From contig CALCUU010000009.1 of assembly GCA_937906915.1 (NCBI GenBank), positions 1 through 5,816 on the forward strand: a DNA stretch of 5,816 nt. The letters run 5' to 3'. The DNA comes from an uncultured Phascolarctobacterium sp. GTDB taxonomy: Bacteria > Bacillota > Negativicutes > Acidaminococcales > Acidaminococcaceae. A program made the position numbers and the translations under genes. The notes under the pieces were generated by a model. The model did not search any database. It was given only the letters and a program-made list of their open reading frames with translations, and was not told where the DNA came from. This document shows positions 1-5,254 of the stretch, piece by piece; positions within the stretch are counted from its first letter, which is position 1; every line of letters begins with the position of its first letter.

Positions 1-654
1 AGTGCAGCCCTTGCTTTCACAGAGCAATTACCGCAATCTGACATTGCCGGAAAAGAACCTATGCCTTTGCCCTTGGAAGAAGTAAATGAAGGTATTACTA
101 CTGCTGGCAAAGTGCAGTACGTTGTGGCTGGTGGTAATTTCCTCAAGCACGGTCATAAATTTACCGGTGCGATGCGCGTTTTAGAAACCATCTTGCGTTA
201 TGAATACCTGTGGACTAAGATTCGTATTCAGGGCGGTGCTTATGGAGCTACTGCTCGTTTTGACAGCAATGGTTTAGGTATTTTCGCTTCCTATCGTGAT
301 CCCAAGCTTGCTGAATCTCTCCAAGCTTATAATGAACTGCCTGCTTGGCTGGCAAAAGAAGAGTTCGCTGCACGTGAGCTTGATAAATATGTAATTGGCA
401 CCATTAGTGGTATGGATACTCCGCTTACCAATACCATGCGCCTTGACACTATCTCTACCATTTGGTTGAAGAACATTACTGATGAGCAACGTCAACAGAC
501 TCGTGACGAAGTTCTTGATGTAACCAATGAAGATTTACAAGCGTTGGCTCCGGTAATTAGAGATATGCTTAGCGACGGCTTGATTTGTGTTGTGGGTGGT
601 AAGCAACCTATTGAGGCGAATGCAGATAAGTTCAATAGAATATTGAATGCGTGA
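1..654 (+). CDS. M16C family metallopeptidase (presequence protease-like), C-terminal part; 5' end outside window
   Basis: The reading frame is open from base 1 and ends at TGA 652-654, giving 217 C-terminal residues. The methionine at base 61 is internal, because the frame continues upstream without a stop. Visible: RIQGGAYGA at fragment residues 75-83, followed by FDSNGLGIFASYRDP at 87-101 and a helical tail. This is the signature of the last domain of M16C peptidases (PreP, falcilysin and the bacterial relatives often named Hym1-like or 'peptidase M16C associated'). In that family an Arg and a Tyr six residues apart in this motif contact the substrate peptide; here they are R75 and Y81. 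The zinc-binding HxxEH motif lies in the N-terminal half and is not in the window, so activity cannot be judged. Family members are about 950-1000 residues, so roughly three quarters of the protein is missing. Known role of the family: degradation of unstructured peptides inside a closed chamber. The gene converges on hydF and shares a terminator with it. Confidence 0.88.
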   Translation, partial: SAALAFTEQLPQSDIAGKEPMPLPLEEVNEGITTAGKVQYVVAGGNFLKHGHKFTGAMRVLETILRYEYLWTKIRIQGGAYGATARFDSNGLGIFASYRDPKLAESLQAYNELPAWLAKEEFAARELDKYVIGTISGMDTPLTNTMRLDTISTIWLKNITDEQRQQTRDEVLDVTNEDLQALAPVIRDMLSDGLICVVGGKQPIEANADKFNRILNA

Positions 655-661
655 AATGCGT

Positions 662-692
662 AAAAAAATCCGCTCGAATGAGCGGATTTTTT
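662..692. terminator. Bidirectional intrinsic terminator between the M16C peptidase gene and hydF
   Basis: Perfect 8-bp stem ATCCGCTC (668-675) / GAGCGGAT (680-687) with a GAAT loop. It is preceded by seven A (662-668) and followed by six T (687-692), so it has a U tract on both strands. It begins 7 bases after the peptidase stop codon and ends 2 bases before the hydF stop, so it can end both convergent transcripts. Confidence 0.93.
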
Positions 693-694
693 GT

Positions 695-1906
695 TCATTT
701 TAGAATGTCGGCAAGTTCCGGTAGGGGAGCAATGCTTCTAGCGAGGATGCCATTCATATACGCAATGATGATGCCGTAATTGGTAAGAGGAATGTCCTGT
801 ACCTCTGCGCATCTGGTTCTGTAGATAACTTCACGCTCATTGAGCATGCAAGCACCACAATGAATAATCAATTTATATGAAGTCAAGTCTAGGGGAAATT
901 CAGTGCCACTGGTAAATTCAAAGACGGGTTCAGCTTTGGTATAGCCTCTAATCCAATTAGGAAGCTTTACAGAGCCAATGTCGTTACATTGTCTGTGGTG
1001 AGTACAACCTTCGCTGACGAGAATTTTATCACCGTCTTTAATCTCTTCCAACGCTTTGACGCCTTTAATGGAATTCATAAGGCTTCCTTTATAACGTGCC
1101 ATAAGTATTGAGAAAGAGGTGAGGGGAATATCTTCAGGAACAATTTTTGCAACAGTAGAGAAGGCTTGGCTATCCGTTACTACCAAACGAGGTTTACAGT
1201 TTAATTTTTGAAGCGCATCTGCTAATTCTTCGACTTGGACAACCACTGCGATGCCTTTATTATCAATAACGTTACGCAAAACTTGCTGCTGGGGTAAAAT
1301 CATACGACCTTTAGGTGCAGATTCATCAATTGGGGTAACGAGAATAACAATGTCTCCTTGATTAACGATATCGTCTAAAAGGATGGTAGTTTTTTCTTCG
1401 GGTAAGAGGTTTGCGATTGCCTTTCTAAATTCGTAAATGTTTTCTCCGTTAGCAGCGCTGACAGGCATATGGGGGACGGAAGCGTGTAAATTGTCAAGCT
1501 CTGCGTCTGTAAGCAGGTCACATTTATTGAAGGCAATTATTACGGGAACCTTCTTATCTTGAATTAAATCTAATAGCTTCAAATCTTCAGCAGAGATACC
1601 TACGATTGCATCAATAACCAAAATAGCGATATCTGTTTTATTGAGAATTTGGTACGCTTTTTTAATGCGTTGCTCTCCCAATTCACCTTCGTCGTCGATA
1701 CCGGGAGTATCAATAATCATAACGGGTCCCAATGGCAAAAGTTCCATTGCCTTAAAAACAGGGTCTGTGGTAGTACCCTTGTAGGAGCTTACGATGGCGA
1801 GGTCTTGACTTGTAATGGCATTGATTAAACTGGACTTGCCAGCGTTACGCTTACCAAAGATACCGATATGTATTCTTTCACAGCTAGGAGCAGTATTCAG
1901 ACTCAT
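695..1906 (-). CDS. hydF: [FeFe]-hydrogenase H-cluster maturation GTPase HydF
   Basis: HydF is the GTPase scaffold on which the 2Fe subcluster of [FeFe] hydrogenase is assembled with HydE and HydG before transfer to apo-HydA in the cytoplasm. The 403-residue length is typical. N-terminal Ras-like GTPase domain: P-loop GKRNAGKSS at 18-26, switch I TTTD at 45-48, DTPG at 66-69, NKCD at 127-130 and an SAA motif at 150-152. A dimerisation region follows. The C-terminal iron-sulfur domain has the HydF-specific pattern C301-x-H303-x46-C350-x2-C353 (CTH ... CGAC), which fits the family CxHx(44-53)CxxC motif and supplies the [4Fe-4S] ligands. The motif separates HydF from the related GTPases Era and Der/EngA. 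Start chosen at ATG 1906, preceded on the - strand by AAAAGGAGG with 9-nt spacing. hydE, hydG and hydA are not in the window, so the other maturases must lie elsewhere. The gene is divergent from the carboxylate transporter gene and converges on the peptidase gene. Confidence 0.96.
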   Translation of the reverse strand: MSLNTAPSCERIHIGIFGKRNAGKSSLINAITSQDLAIVSSYKGTTTDPVFKAMELLPLGPVMIIDTPGIDDEGELGEQRIKKAYQILNKTDIAILVIDAIVGISAEDLKLLDLIQDKKVPVIIAFNKCDLLTDAELDNLHASVPHMPVSAANGENIYEFRKAIANLLPEEKTTILLDDIVNQGDIVILVTPIDESAPKGRMILPQQQVLRNVIDNKGIAVVVQVEELADALQKLNCKPRLVVTDSQAFSTVAKIVPEDIPLTSFSILMARYKGSLMNSIKGVKALEEIKDGDKILVSEGCTHHRQCNDIGSVKLPNWIRGYTKAEPVFEFTSGTEFPLDLTSYKLIIHCGACMLNEREVIYRTRCAEVQDIPLTNYGIIIAYMNGILARSIAPLPELADILK

Positions 1907-1963
1907 ATTACTATGCCTCCTTTTAAAAATTATCTATTTGGAGTTATATTATTTTCTTATATA

Positions 1964-1972
1964 AGTATATCA
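1964..1972 (-). promoter_or_regulatory. Predicted hydF promoter (extended -10)
   Basis: Read on the - strand this is TGATATACT: a TGn extension followed by TATACT (5 of 6 matches to TATAAT). The -35 at normal spacing is weak (TGCATA, + strand 1987-1992). Transcription would start near 1957, giving a 5' UTR of about 50 nt. An alternative reading is TTGATA (1968-1973) as a -35 with TAATAT (1946-1951) as a poorer -10. Confidence 0.5.
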
Positions 1973-1986
1973 AAAAATGTGTTGCC

Positions 1987-2004
1987 TATGCACTAGTTTG
2001 CATA
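1987..2004. repeat. Inverted repeat over the predicted hydF -35, candidate operator
   Basis: TATGCA (1987-1992) and TGCATA (1999-2004) are perfect 6-bp arms separated by CTAGTT. Eighteen bases with half-site centres 12 bp apart is a common geometry for a dimeric regulator. The left arm coincides with the predicted hydF -35 hexamer. The regulator is unknown. Confidence 0.4.
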
Positions 2005-2038
2005 ATTAGCAAATTGTGAAAAATTTGTGTAACCGTTA

Positions 2039-2068
2039 TTGACGCTCGTATCATTTACAAGTTATATT
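2039..2068 (+). promoter_or_regulatory. Predicted promoter of the acetate/succinate transporter gene
   Basis: TTGACG (2039-2044, 5 of 6 matches to the -35 consensus), an 18-bp spacer and TATATT (2063-2068, 5 of 6). Transcription would start near 2075, giving a leader of about 50 nt that ends in the strong ribosome-binding site AAAGGAGG (2111-2118). Other AT-rich hexamers nearby (TATACT 2068-2073, TATAAC 2073-2078) have no -35 at a usual distance. Confidence 0.6.
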
Positions 2069-2078
2069 ATACTATAAC
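2061..2078. repeat. Inverted repeat overlapping the transporter -10, candidate operator
   Basis: GTTATA (2061-2066) and TATAAC (2073-2078) are perfect 6-bp arms separated by TTATAC. The repeat covers the predicted -10 and the expected start point, where a bound repressor would block polymerase. Its AT richness makes chance occurrence more likely. Confidence 0.35.
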
Positions 2079-2100
2079 ACAGTGTTGTAGTTTTACACTG
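2076..2100 (+). repeat. Nested dyads in the transporter leader
   Basis: Two overlapping symmetries are visible. AACAC-A-GTGTT (2076-2086) is a perfect odd palindrome at the predicted transcription start. CAGTGT (2080-2085) pairs with ACACTG (2095-2100) across a 9-base loop and would form a 6-bp hairpin in the mRNA, ending 10 bases before the ribosome-binding site. They share bases, so they could act as a DNA operator, an RNA hairpin, or neither. I do not recognise a known riboswitch here. Confidence 0.35.
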
Positions 2101-2124
2101 AAACCAAAATAAAGGAGGCGTATT

Positions 2125-2745
2125 ATGAGTACCAATAACTCTACGCAACATGTTCAAATTTCTTTAGCAGATCCCACTCCGTTAGGCCTGTTCGGTTTGG
2201 CTGTAGTTACTATGGTAGCATCTGCACAAAAAATGGGTATCGTATCCGACGTTTCTTGGGTACTTCCCTGGGCTTTATTCTGCGGTTCTTTTGCACAAAT
2301 CTTGGCTGGCATTCTTGACTACTGCCACAAAAACATCTTCGGTGGCACCGTATTCTGTGGCTTCGGCTTCTTCTGGTCCGCAGTAGGTATGGCTTGGATG
2401 ATTAAAGCAGGCACCTTCGGCGCTGGCTTGGCAAAAGGCATTGACCCGACTGCTCTTGGCTTCGGCTTCTTCGCTTATTTCTTGTTTGCGTGCATTGGTA
2501 CCATTGCTGCGTCCTCTGCAAACCTGTTCCTGTTCACCGATATGGTATTGATTGACGTGCTCTTGATTTGCTTGGCTCTGGATTCCTGGGGAATTGGCGG
2601 CCACACTCCGCACGCTATCGCTGCTTACTCTGAAATCTGCATTTCCTTGTTGTCCTTGTATGGCTGCGGCGCTGCTTTCTTGAACAACTTCTATGGCAGA
2701 GAATTCTGGCCGTTGGGCAAACCGGTTAACAACTGGAAACAATAA
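2125..2745 (+). CDS. Acetate/succinate transporter of the GPR1/FUN34/YaaH (SatP) family
   Basis: Small membrane protein of 206 residues, matching the bacterial AceTr family (about 190-210), whose E. coli member SatP moves acetate and succinate across the inner membrane with protons. The family signature NPAPLGL appears here as DPTPLGL (16-22) at the start of the first membrane helix. Six hydrophobic segments are visible, at about 17-37, 44-64, 72-93, 109-130, 136-154 and 165-187. The polar tail YGREFWPLGKP (190-200) resembles the family's C-terminal FG...LPLG motif. Start at ATG 2125, with AAAGGAGG at 2111-2118 and 6-nt spacing. Codon choice is strongly biased (GGC, TTC, GCT, CTG) and GC content is visibly higher than in neighbouring genes, which suggests high expression. 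It is a monocistronic unit with its own promoter and terminator, divergent from hydF. The family is clear; which acid is carried and in which direction cannot be read from the sequence, so no symbol is given (a satP-like name would be reasonable). Confidence 0.9.
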   Translation: MSTNNSTQHVQISLADPTPLGLFGLAVVTMVASAQKMGIVSDVSWVLPWALFCGSFAQILAGILDYCHKNIFGGTVFCGFGFFWSAVGMAWMIKAGTFGAGLAKGIDPTALGFGFFAYFLFACIGTIAASSANLFLFTDMVLIDVLLICLALDSWGIGGHTPHAIAAYSEICISLLSLYGCGAAFLNNFYGREFWPLGKPVNNWKQ

Positions 2746-2750
2746 TCTAA

Positions 2751-2802
2751 AATTGCCATAAGCACCATCTAGCTTTCTTGGAACTGCAATTGCTATATGG
2801 CA
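2751..2802 (+). other. Imperfect hairpin in the 3' UTR of the transporter gene
   Basis: TGCCATA (2754-2760) pairs perfectly with TATGGCA (2796-2802). The stem extends inward by AGC (2761-2763) with GCT (2792-2794) if A2795 is bulged, giving about 10 bp around a loop of about 28 nt. A competing pairing, AATTGC (2751-2756) with GCAATT (2786-2791), uses some of the same bases. There is no U tract, so this is not the terminator. No open reading frame or known RNA family is evident between the stop codon and the terminator. Confidence 0.4.
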
Positions 2803-2825
2803 CTTCTACCAATTTTATTTTAAAC

Positions 2826-2854
2826 AAAAAACGCACTCGTAAGAGTGCGTTTTT
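2826..2854. terminator. Bidirectional intrinsic terminator between the transporter and nicotinate phosphoribosyltransferase genes
   Basis: Perfect 8-bp stem ACGCACTC (2831-2838) / GAGTGCGT (2843-2850) with a GTAA loop. It has A residues at 2826-2831 on the left and T residues at 2850-2854 on the right, so it can work in both directions. It lies about 80 bases past the transporter stop and about 24 bases past the stop of the opposing gene. Confidence 0.93.
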
Positions 2855-2877
2855 ATTATGTAGTTATTTTTTATTGT

Positions 2878-3933
2878 TTAAAACTCTACAAGCTCAAGTC
2901 TGTCGTTGGGCAGATACTTGCGACCAGCCTTAGCACAATCTTCGCCATTAACTTTAACGATGTCAGCGGTGAAGTTGATGTTGCCGTCAAAGAAGCTGGA
3001 ACCAACAGCGTAGGTATCAGCAGGAACGCCAAGTGCTTCAAATTCAGCAATGCGTTTAGCGGTCAAGCCACCGGAAACGATAATCTTCACGTAGTCGAAG
3101 CCTTCTGCGTCGAGAGCACGACGAACGTTCCAGATAAGTTCTTTACATACGCCAGTGGGGTTGAACATACCCATTTGACCTAAGAGGCTTTTATCAACCA
3201 TGGTACCGGAGGTATCAAGACGTACACCGGAAAGTTTTTTGCCAAGCTTGCGAGCAACTGCAAGAGCAGTATTTACGCAGTCGTTGTCAAAATCTACGAG
3301 AGCAATACGTGCAATGTTGGGGTCAACGTATTTGTCGAAAGCAGCAGTAGCTTTTACTGTATCGCCGTGGTAAGTAGCAATAAGTGCGTGGGGAATGGTG
3401 CCCAAGCCTTTACCATTAGCAGCCAAAGCGTTAGCATCAGTGGAGCAACCGATTACACCGCCAACTTTAGCAGCGTAGCCGTCGCTTTCTTGGGTTTGAT
3501 AAATGTCATAGCGAGCAGGGAAGAAGAGTACGGGCTTGCCGTTAGCTGCTTCCACAACTTCACGTACATTGGTAGCAATGCGGCTTTGACGAGCCAAGAT
3601 GCCCAAGTACAAGGTTTCCAGATGAGAGAAGTCTGCCAAGTCACCTTCGATGGTCATGATGGTTTCCCAAGGAGCTACCTTGTCACCGTCATGCAAAGCG
3701 TGAATGGTAATATTTTCAGGGTTATGAGCGCAAGTTCTGATAAGGGCGATAACTTCGTCGATACCACATACTACAACGTGCTCACGGGTAAACACCTGCA
3801 TTAAAACGCGGGGATGGTGATTATCTCCGTTCAAAATTTCGATGGTGCGCATAAAATACGCATCACTGTAGTAGCCAGCTTTGATTTTGTCTACCGGAAA
3901 ATGAAAATGTTCTACAGGTAATCTGTTTTTCAT
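2878..3933 (-). CDS. Nicotinate phosphoribosyltransferase (NAPRTase)
   Basis: Catalyses nicotinate + PRPP (+ ATP) to nicotinate mononucleotide, the entry step of the Preiss-Handler NAD salvage pathway in the cytoplasm. The 351-residue protein is shorter than E. coli PncB (about 400) and matches the compact NAPRTase group found in many Firmicutes and archaea. Motifs: YYSDAYF at 21-27 near the N terminus; FFPARYD at 137-143; GTIPHALI at 178-185, whose H182 lies where the family's phosphorylated histidine is expected; GVRLDTSG at 236-243; IIVSGGL at 284-290 and AVGSSF at 309-314, which form the phosphate-binding end of the barrel. Start at ATG 3933, with GGAGGG 6 nt upstream on the - strand. It appears monocistronic: it has its own promoter, a terminator directly after it, and no nicotinamidase or NAD synthetase gene beside it. 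The related nicotinamide and quinolinate phosphoribosyltransferases are less likely given GTIPHALI and YYSDAYF. pncB is a usual name, but this subgroup is only distantly related to E. coli PncB. Confidence 0.9.
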   Translation of the reverse strand: MKNRLPVEHFHFPVDKIKAGYYSDAYFMRTIEILNGDNHHPRVLMQVFTREHVVVCGIDEVIALIRTCAHNPENITIHALHDGDKVAPWETIMTIEGDLADFSHLETLYLGILARQSRIATNVREVVEAANGKPVLFFPARYDIYQTQESDGYAAKVGGVIGCSTDANALAANGKGLGTIPHALIATYHGDTVKATAAFDKYVDPNIARIALVDFDNDCVNTALAVARKLGKKLSGVRLDTSGTMVDKSLLGQMGMFNPTGVCKELIWNVRRALDAEGFDYVKIIVSGGLTAKRIAEFEALGVPADTYAVGSSFFDGNINFTADIVKVNGEDCAKAGRKYLPNDRLELVEF

Positions 3934-3975
3934 TTTACGCCCTCCAAAAATTTATAGATAAACTAAATTAAAAAT

Positions 3976-4004
3976 ATGATACAATAATAGCGTTTGATAT
4001 TCAA
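3976..4004 (-). promoter_or_regulatory. Predicted promoter of the nicotinate phosphoribosyltransferase gene
   Basis: On the - strand: TTGAAT (3999-4004; 4 of 6 matches to TTGACA), a 17-bp spacer and TATCAT (3976-3981; 5 of 6). Transcription would start near 3969, giving a leader of about 35 nt before ATG 3933. The -10 shares bases with a predicted + strand -10. Confidence 0.65.
3977..3985 (+). promoter_or_regulatory. Predicted extended -10 promoter of the glycosyltransferase gene
   Basis: TGATACAAT contains the TGn extension and TACAAT (3980-3985, 5 of 6 matches). There is no good -35 at 17 bp (GATAAA), which is tolerated by extended -10 promoters. The start would be near 3992, about 50 nt before ATG 4043. 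It overlaps the opposing promoter's -10 by two bases. Confidence 0.45.
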
Positions 4005-4027
4005 GGCTTTTAGTAAAAAATCCTAAT

Positions 4028-4032
4028 AAAGG
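4028..4032 (+). promoter_or_regulatory. Ribosome-binding site deciding the glycosyltransferase start
   Basis: AAAGG ends 10 nt before ATG 4043 but only 4 nt before the upstream in-frame TTG at 4037. The spacing and the better start codon favour 4043. The site is weaker than the AGGAGG sites of the neighbouring genes, which suggests modest translation. Confidence 0.55.
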
Positions 4033-4042
4033 TTAGTTGCAA

Positions 4043-5155
4043 ATGATAAATAAGAAGATTAAGGTCTTATTGCTCTCTGCGCCGATTGGCTCCGGTCATC
4101 GTCTGGCTGCAGAAGCATTGAAAGAAACCTTTGAAAATAAAGAGAATATAGAAGTAATTCACGGTAATGTTTTTAATTTCTTTCCTCAAATTTTAGGCAA
4201 GACCTTTTTAAAAGTCTACCTGTGGATTTTAGGTGCCTGCCCTTGGCTTTATGAAGCTATGTACAAATGGGGAAATAAGGGCGAAGGCTCCTTATGGATG
4301 CGTAGCCTGATTAACGGTGCCTTGGCGTACTTAGGTGAAGGCTTCATTAAGAAAGCTGCTCCTGATGTTGTGATTGCTACCCACGCTACTCCTGCAGGCA
4401 TTATGAGCATTTATAAGCGTAGGAACAAAACCAACCTGTATCTGTGTGGAGTGATTACAGATTTCACAGTGCATCGTTGGTGGCTATGTGATGGGGTGGA
4501 TACCTACTTTATTGCGGATGAACGCTTAAAGGAAAAATTTCCGAAGGAGCAGGAGGCTGTGGCAACAGGCATCCCTTTGCGAACAGGCTTTGGCAATTTG
4601 GAAAAAGTAACCTGCCGCGAGGAGCTTAACTGGAAAGAAGAGGATAAAATTTGCCTCTTAATGGGTGGTGGCGAAGGCTTGCTGCCCATGGAAGAGATTG
4701 TGACTGCATTGCTCAAGAACAAGCCACATAACTTACGCCTTGTAGCTTTGACAGGTAACAATCAAAATTTGACCAAGGCTTTAAAAACAAAGTTTGCCAA
4801 TTCAGTAGAAGTGTTTTCTTATACCCATAAGGTTCCGCAAATTATGTGCGGTGCCGATATGATAATTTCCAAAGCGGGAGGAGTAAGCTCCGCTGAGGTG
4901 CTTGCTTCTAATTTGGAGTTTATTATTTACAAGCCCTTGCCCGGACAAGAAGAAAACAATGCAAAATTCTTGGCTAACTACTGCGAAGCTACCATTGCTA
5001 ATTCTACGGAAGAAATTGCTCAAAAAGTACAGGCAATGTGCTTATATAATGAAGAAAAATTATCGCAGGGTAAGAGATTTTATGGCAAGCCTTCTGCTAG
5101 CAAAGAGGTTTGTGATTTTGTATTGAAACGATTAAAAAATATTTTGCCCTCTTGA
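4043..5155 (+). CDS. GT28 / MGDG synthase-type glycolipid glycosyltransferase (UgtP-like diacylglycerol glycosyltransferase)
   Basis: Predicted to transfer a sugar from a UDP-sugar to a lipid acceptor, probably diacylglycerol, on the inner face of the membrane; relatives are plant MGDG synthase and Bacillus UgtP/YpfP. It is 370 residues from ATG 4043. N-terminal MGDG-synthase domain: APIGSGHRLAA at 13-23 with the conserved glycine loop and H19, then TDFTVHRWW at 139-147. GIPLR at 176-180 precedes the C-terminal GT28 domain: LMGGGEG at 206-212, SKAGGVSSAE at 276-285 (nucleotide-sugar loop; the family usually has K-P/S-G-G) and PLPGQEENNA at 298-307. No signal peptide or membrane helix is visible; a hydrophobic stretch around 55-70 could help membrane contact. 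MurG is a more distant relative and is excluded by the N-terminal domain. The sugar, the acceptor and whether the enzyme is processive cannot be read from the sequence. An in-frame TTG at 4037 would add two residues. The stop codon lies inside the -35 of the dprA promoter. Confidence 0.87.
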   Translation: MINKKIKVLLLSAPIGSGHRLAAEALKETFENKENIEVIHGNVFNFFPQILGKTFLKVYLWILGACPWLYEAMYKWGNKGEGSLWMRSLINGALAYLGEGFIKKAAPDVVIATHATPAGIMSIYKRRNKTNLYLCGVITDFTVHRWWLCDGVDTYFIADERLKEKFPKEQEAVATGIPLRTGFGNLEKVTCREELNWKEEDKICLLMGGGEGLLPMEEIVTALLKNKPHNLRLVALTGNNQNLTKALKTKFANSVEVFSYTHKVPQIMCGADMIISKAGGVSSAEVLASNLEFIIYKPLPGQEENNAKFLANYCEATIANSTEEIAQKVQAMCLYNEEKLSQGKRFYGKPSASKEVCDFVLKRLKNILPS

Positions 5156-5180
5156 CCGATGATAATTTCCCTACTATAAT
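5152..5180 (+). promoter_or_regulatory. Near-consensus promoter for dprA
   Basis: TTGACC (5152-5157, 5 of 6 matches), an exact 17-bp spacer and a perfect TATAAT (5175-5180). It is the best promoter match in the window. The -35 contains the TGA stop (5153-5155) of the upstream glycosyltransferase gene. Transcription would start near 5187, about 68 nt before the dprA start. I see no hairpin terminator between the two genes, so read-through from upstream may also contribute. Confidence 0.78.
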
Positions 5181-5240
5181 GTAGAAAATCTGTATCTTGT
5201 TAATTTTATATTTAATTTGAAGTACCGGTGTCTAAAAACT

Positions 5241-5246
5241 AAGGAG
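5241..5246 (+). promoter_or_regulatory. Ribosome-binding site deciding the dprA TTG start
   Basis: AAGGAG is followed by 8 nt and then TTG 5255. An in-frame stop TAA at 5240-5242 closes the frame just upstream, and no ATG or GTG lies between it and the TTG. The TTG is therefore the only start that keeps the conserved N-terminus. Confidence 0.85.
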
Positions 5247-5254
5247 TTGACGCT

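Noticed and set aside
61..63. ATG at 61 as the start of a complete 197-residue protein
   Set aside because: The frame is open through base 1, no ribosome-binding site precedes the ATG, and the protein matches only the C-terminal domain of a much longer peptidase.
2014..2032. Possible Rex (NADH-sensing repressor) site, TTGTGAAAAATTTGTGTAA
   Set aside because: The left half fits TTGTGAA, but the right half should read TTCACAA and does not; the stretch is not palindromic. It is better described as a direct repeat.
2275..2742. 155-codon open frame on the - strand opposite the transporter gene
   Set aside because: It lies wholly inside the clear membrane transporter gene. Its translation is low-complexity (rich in A, E, Q and S) as expected from antisense of a GC-biased gene, and it has no family motif.
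2845..3183. 112-codon + strand frame starting in the terminator region
   Set aside because: It runs antisense into the NAPRTase C-terminus, has no convincing ribosome-binding site, begins inside the terminator hairpin and resembles no protein family.
3367..3804. 145-codon open frame on the + strand opposite the NAPRTase gene
   Set aside because: It is fully antisense to a well-supported enzyme gene, has no recognisable motif, and is explained by that gene's codon bias.
4037..4042. TTG at 4037 as the glycosyltransferase start
   Set aside because: It lies only 4 nt after the AAAGG ribosome-binding site, while ATG 4043 lies 10 nt after it and uses a better start codon. The difference is only two residues.
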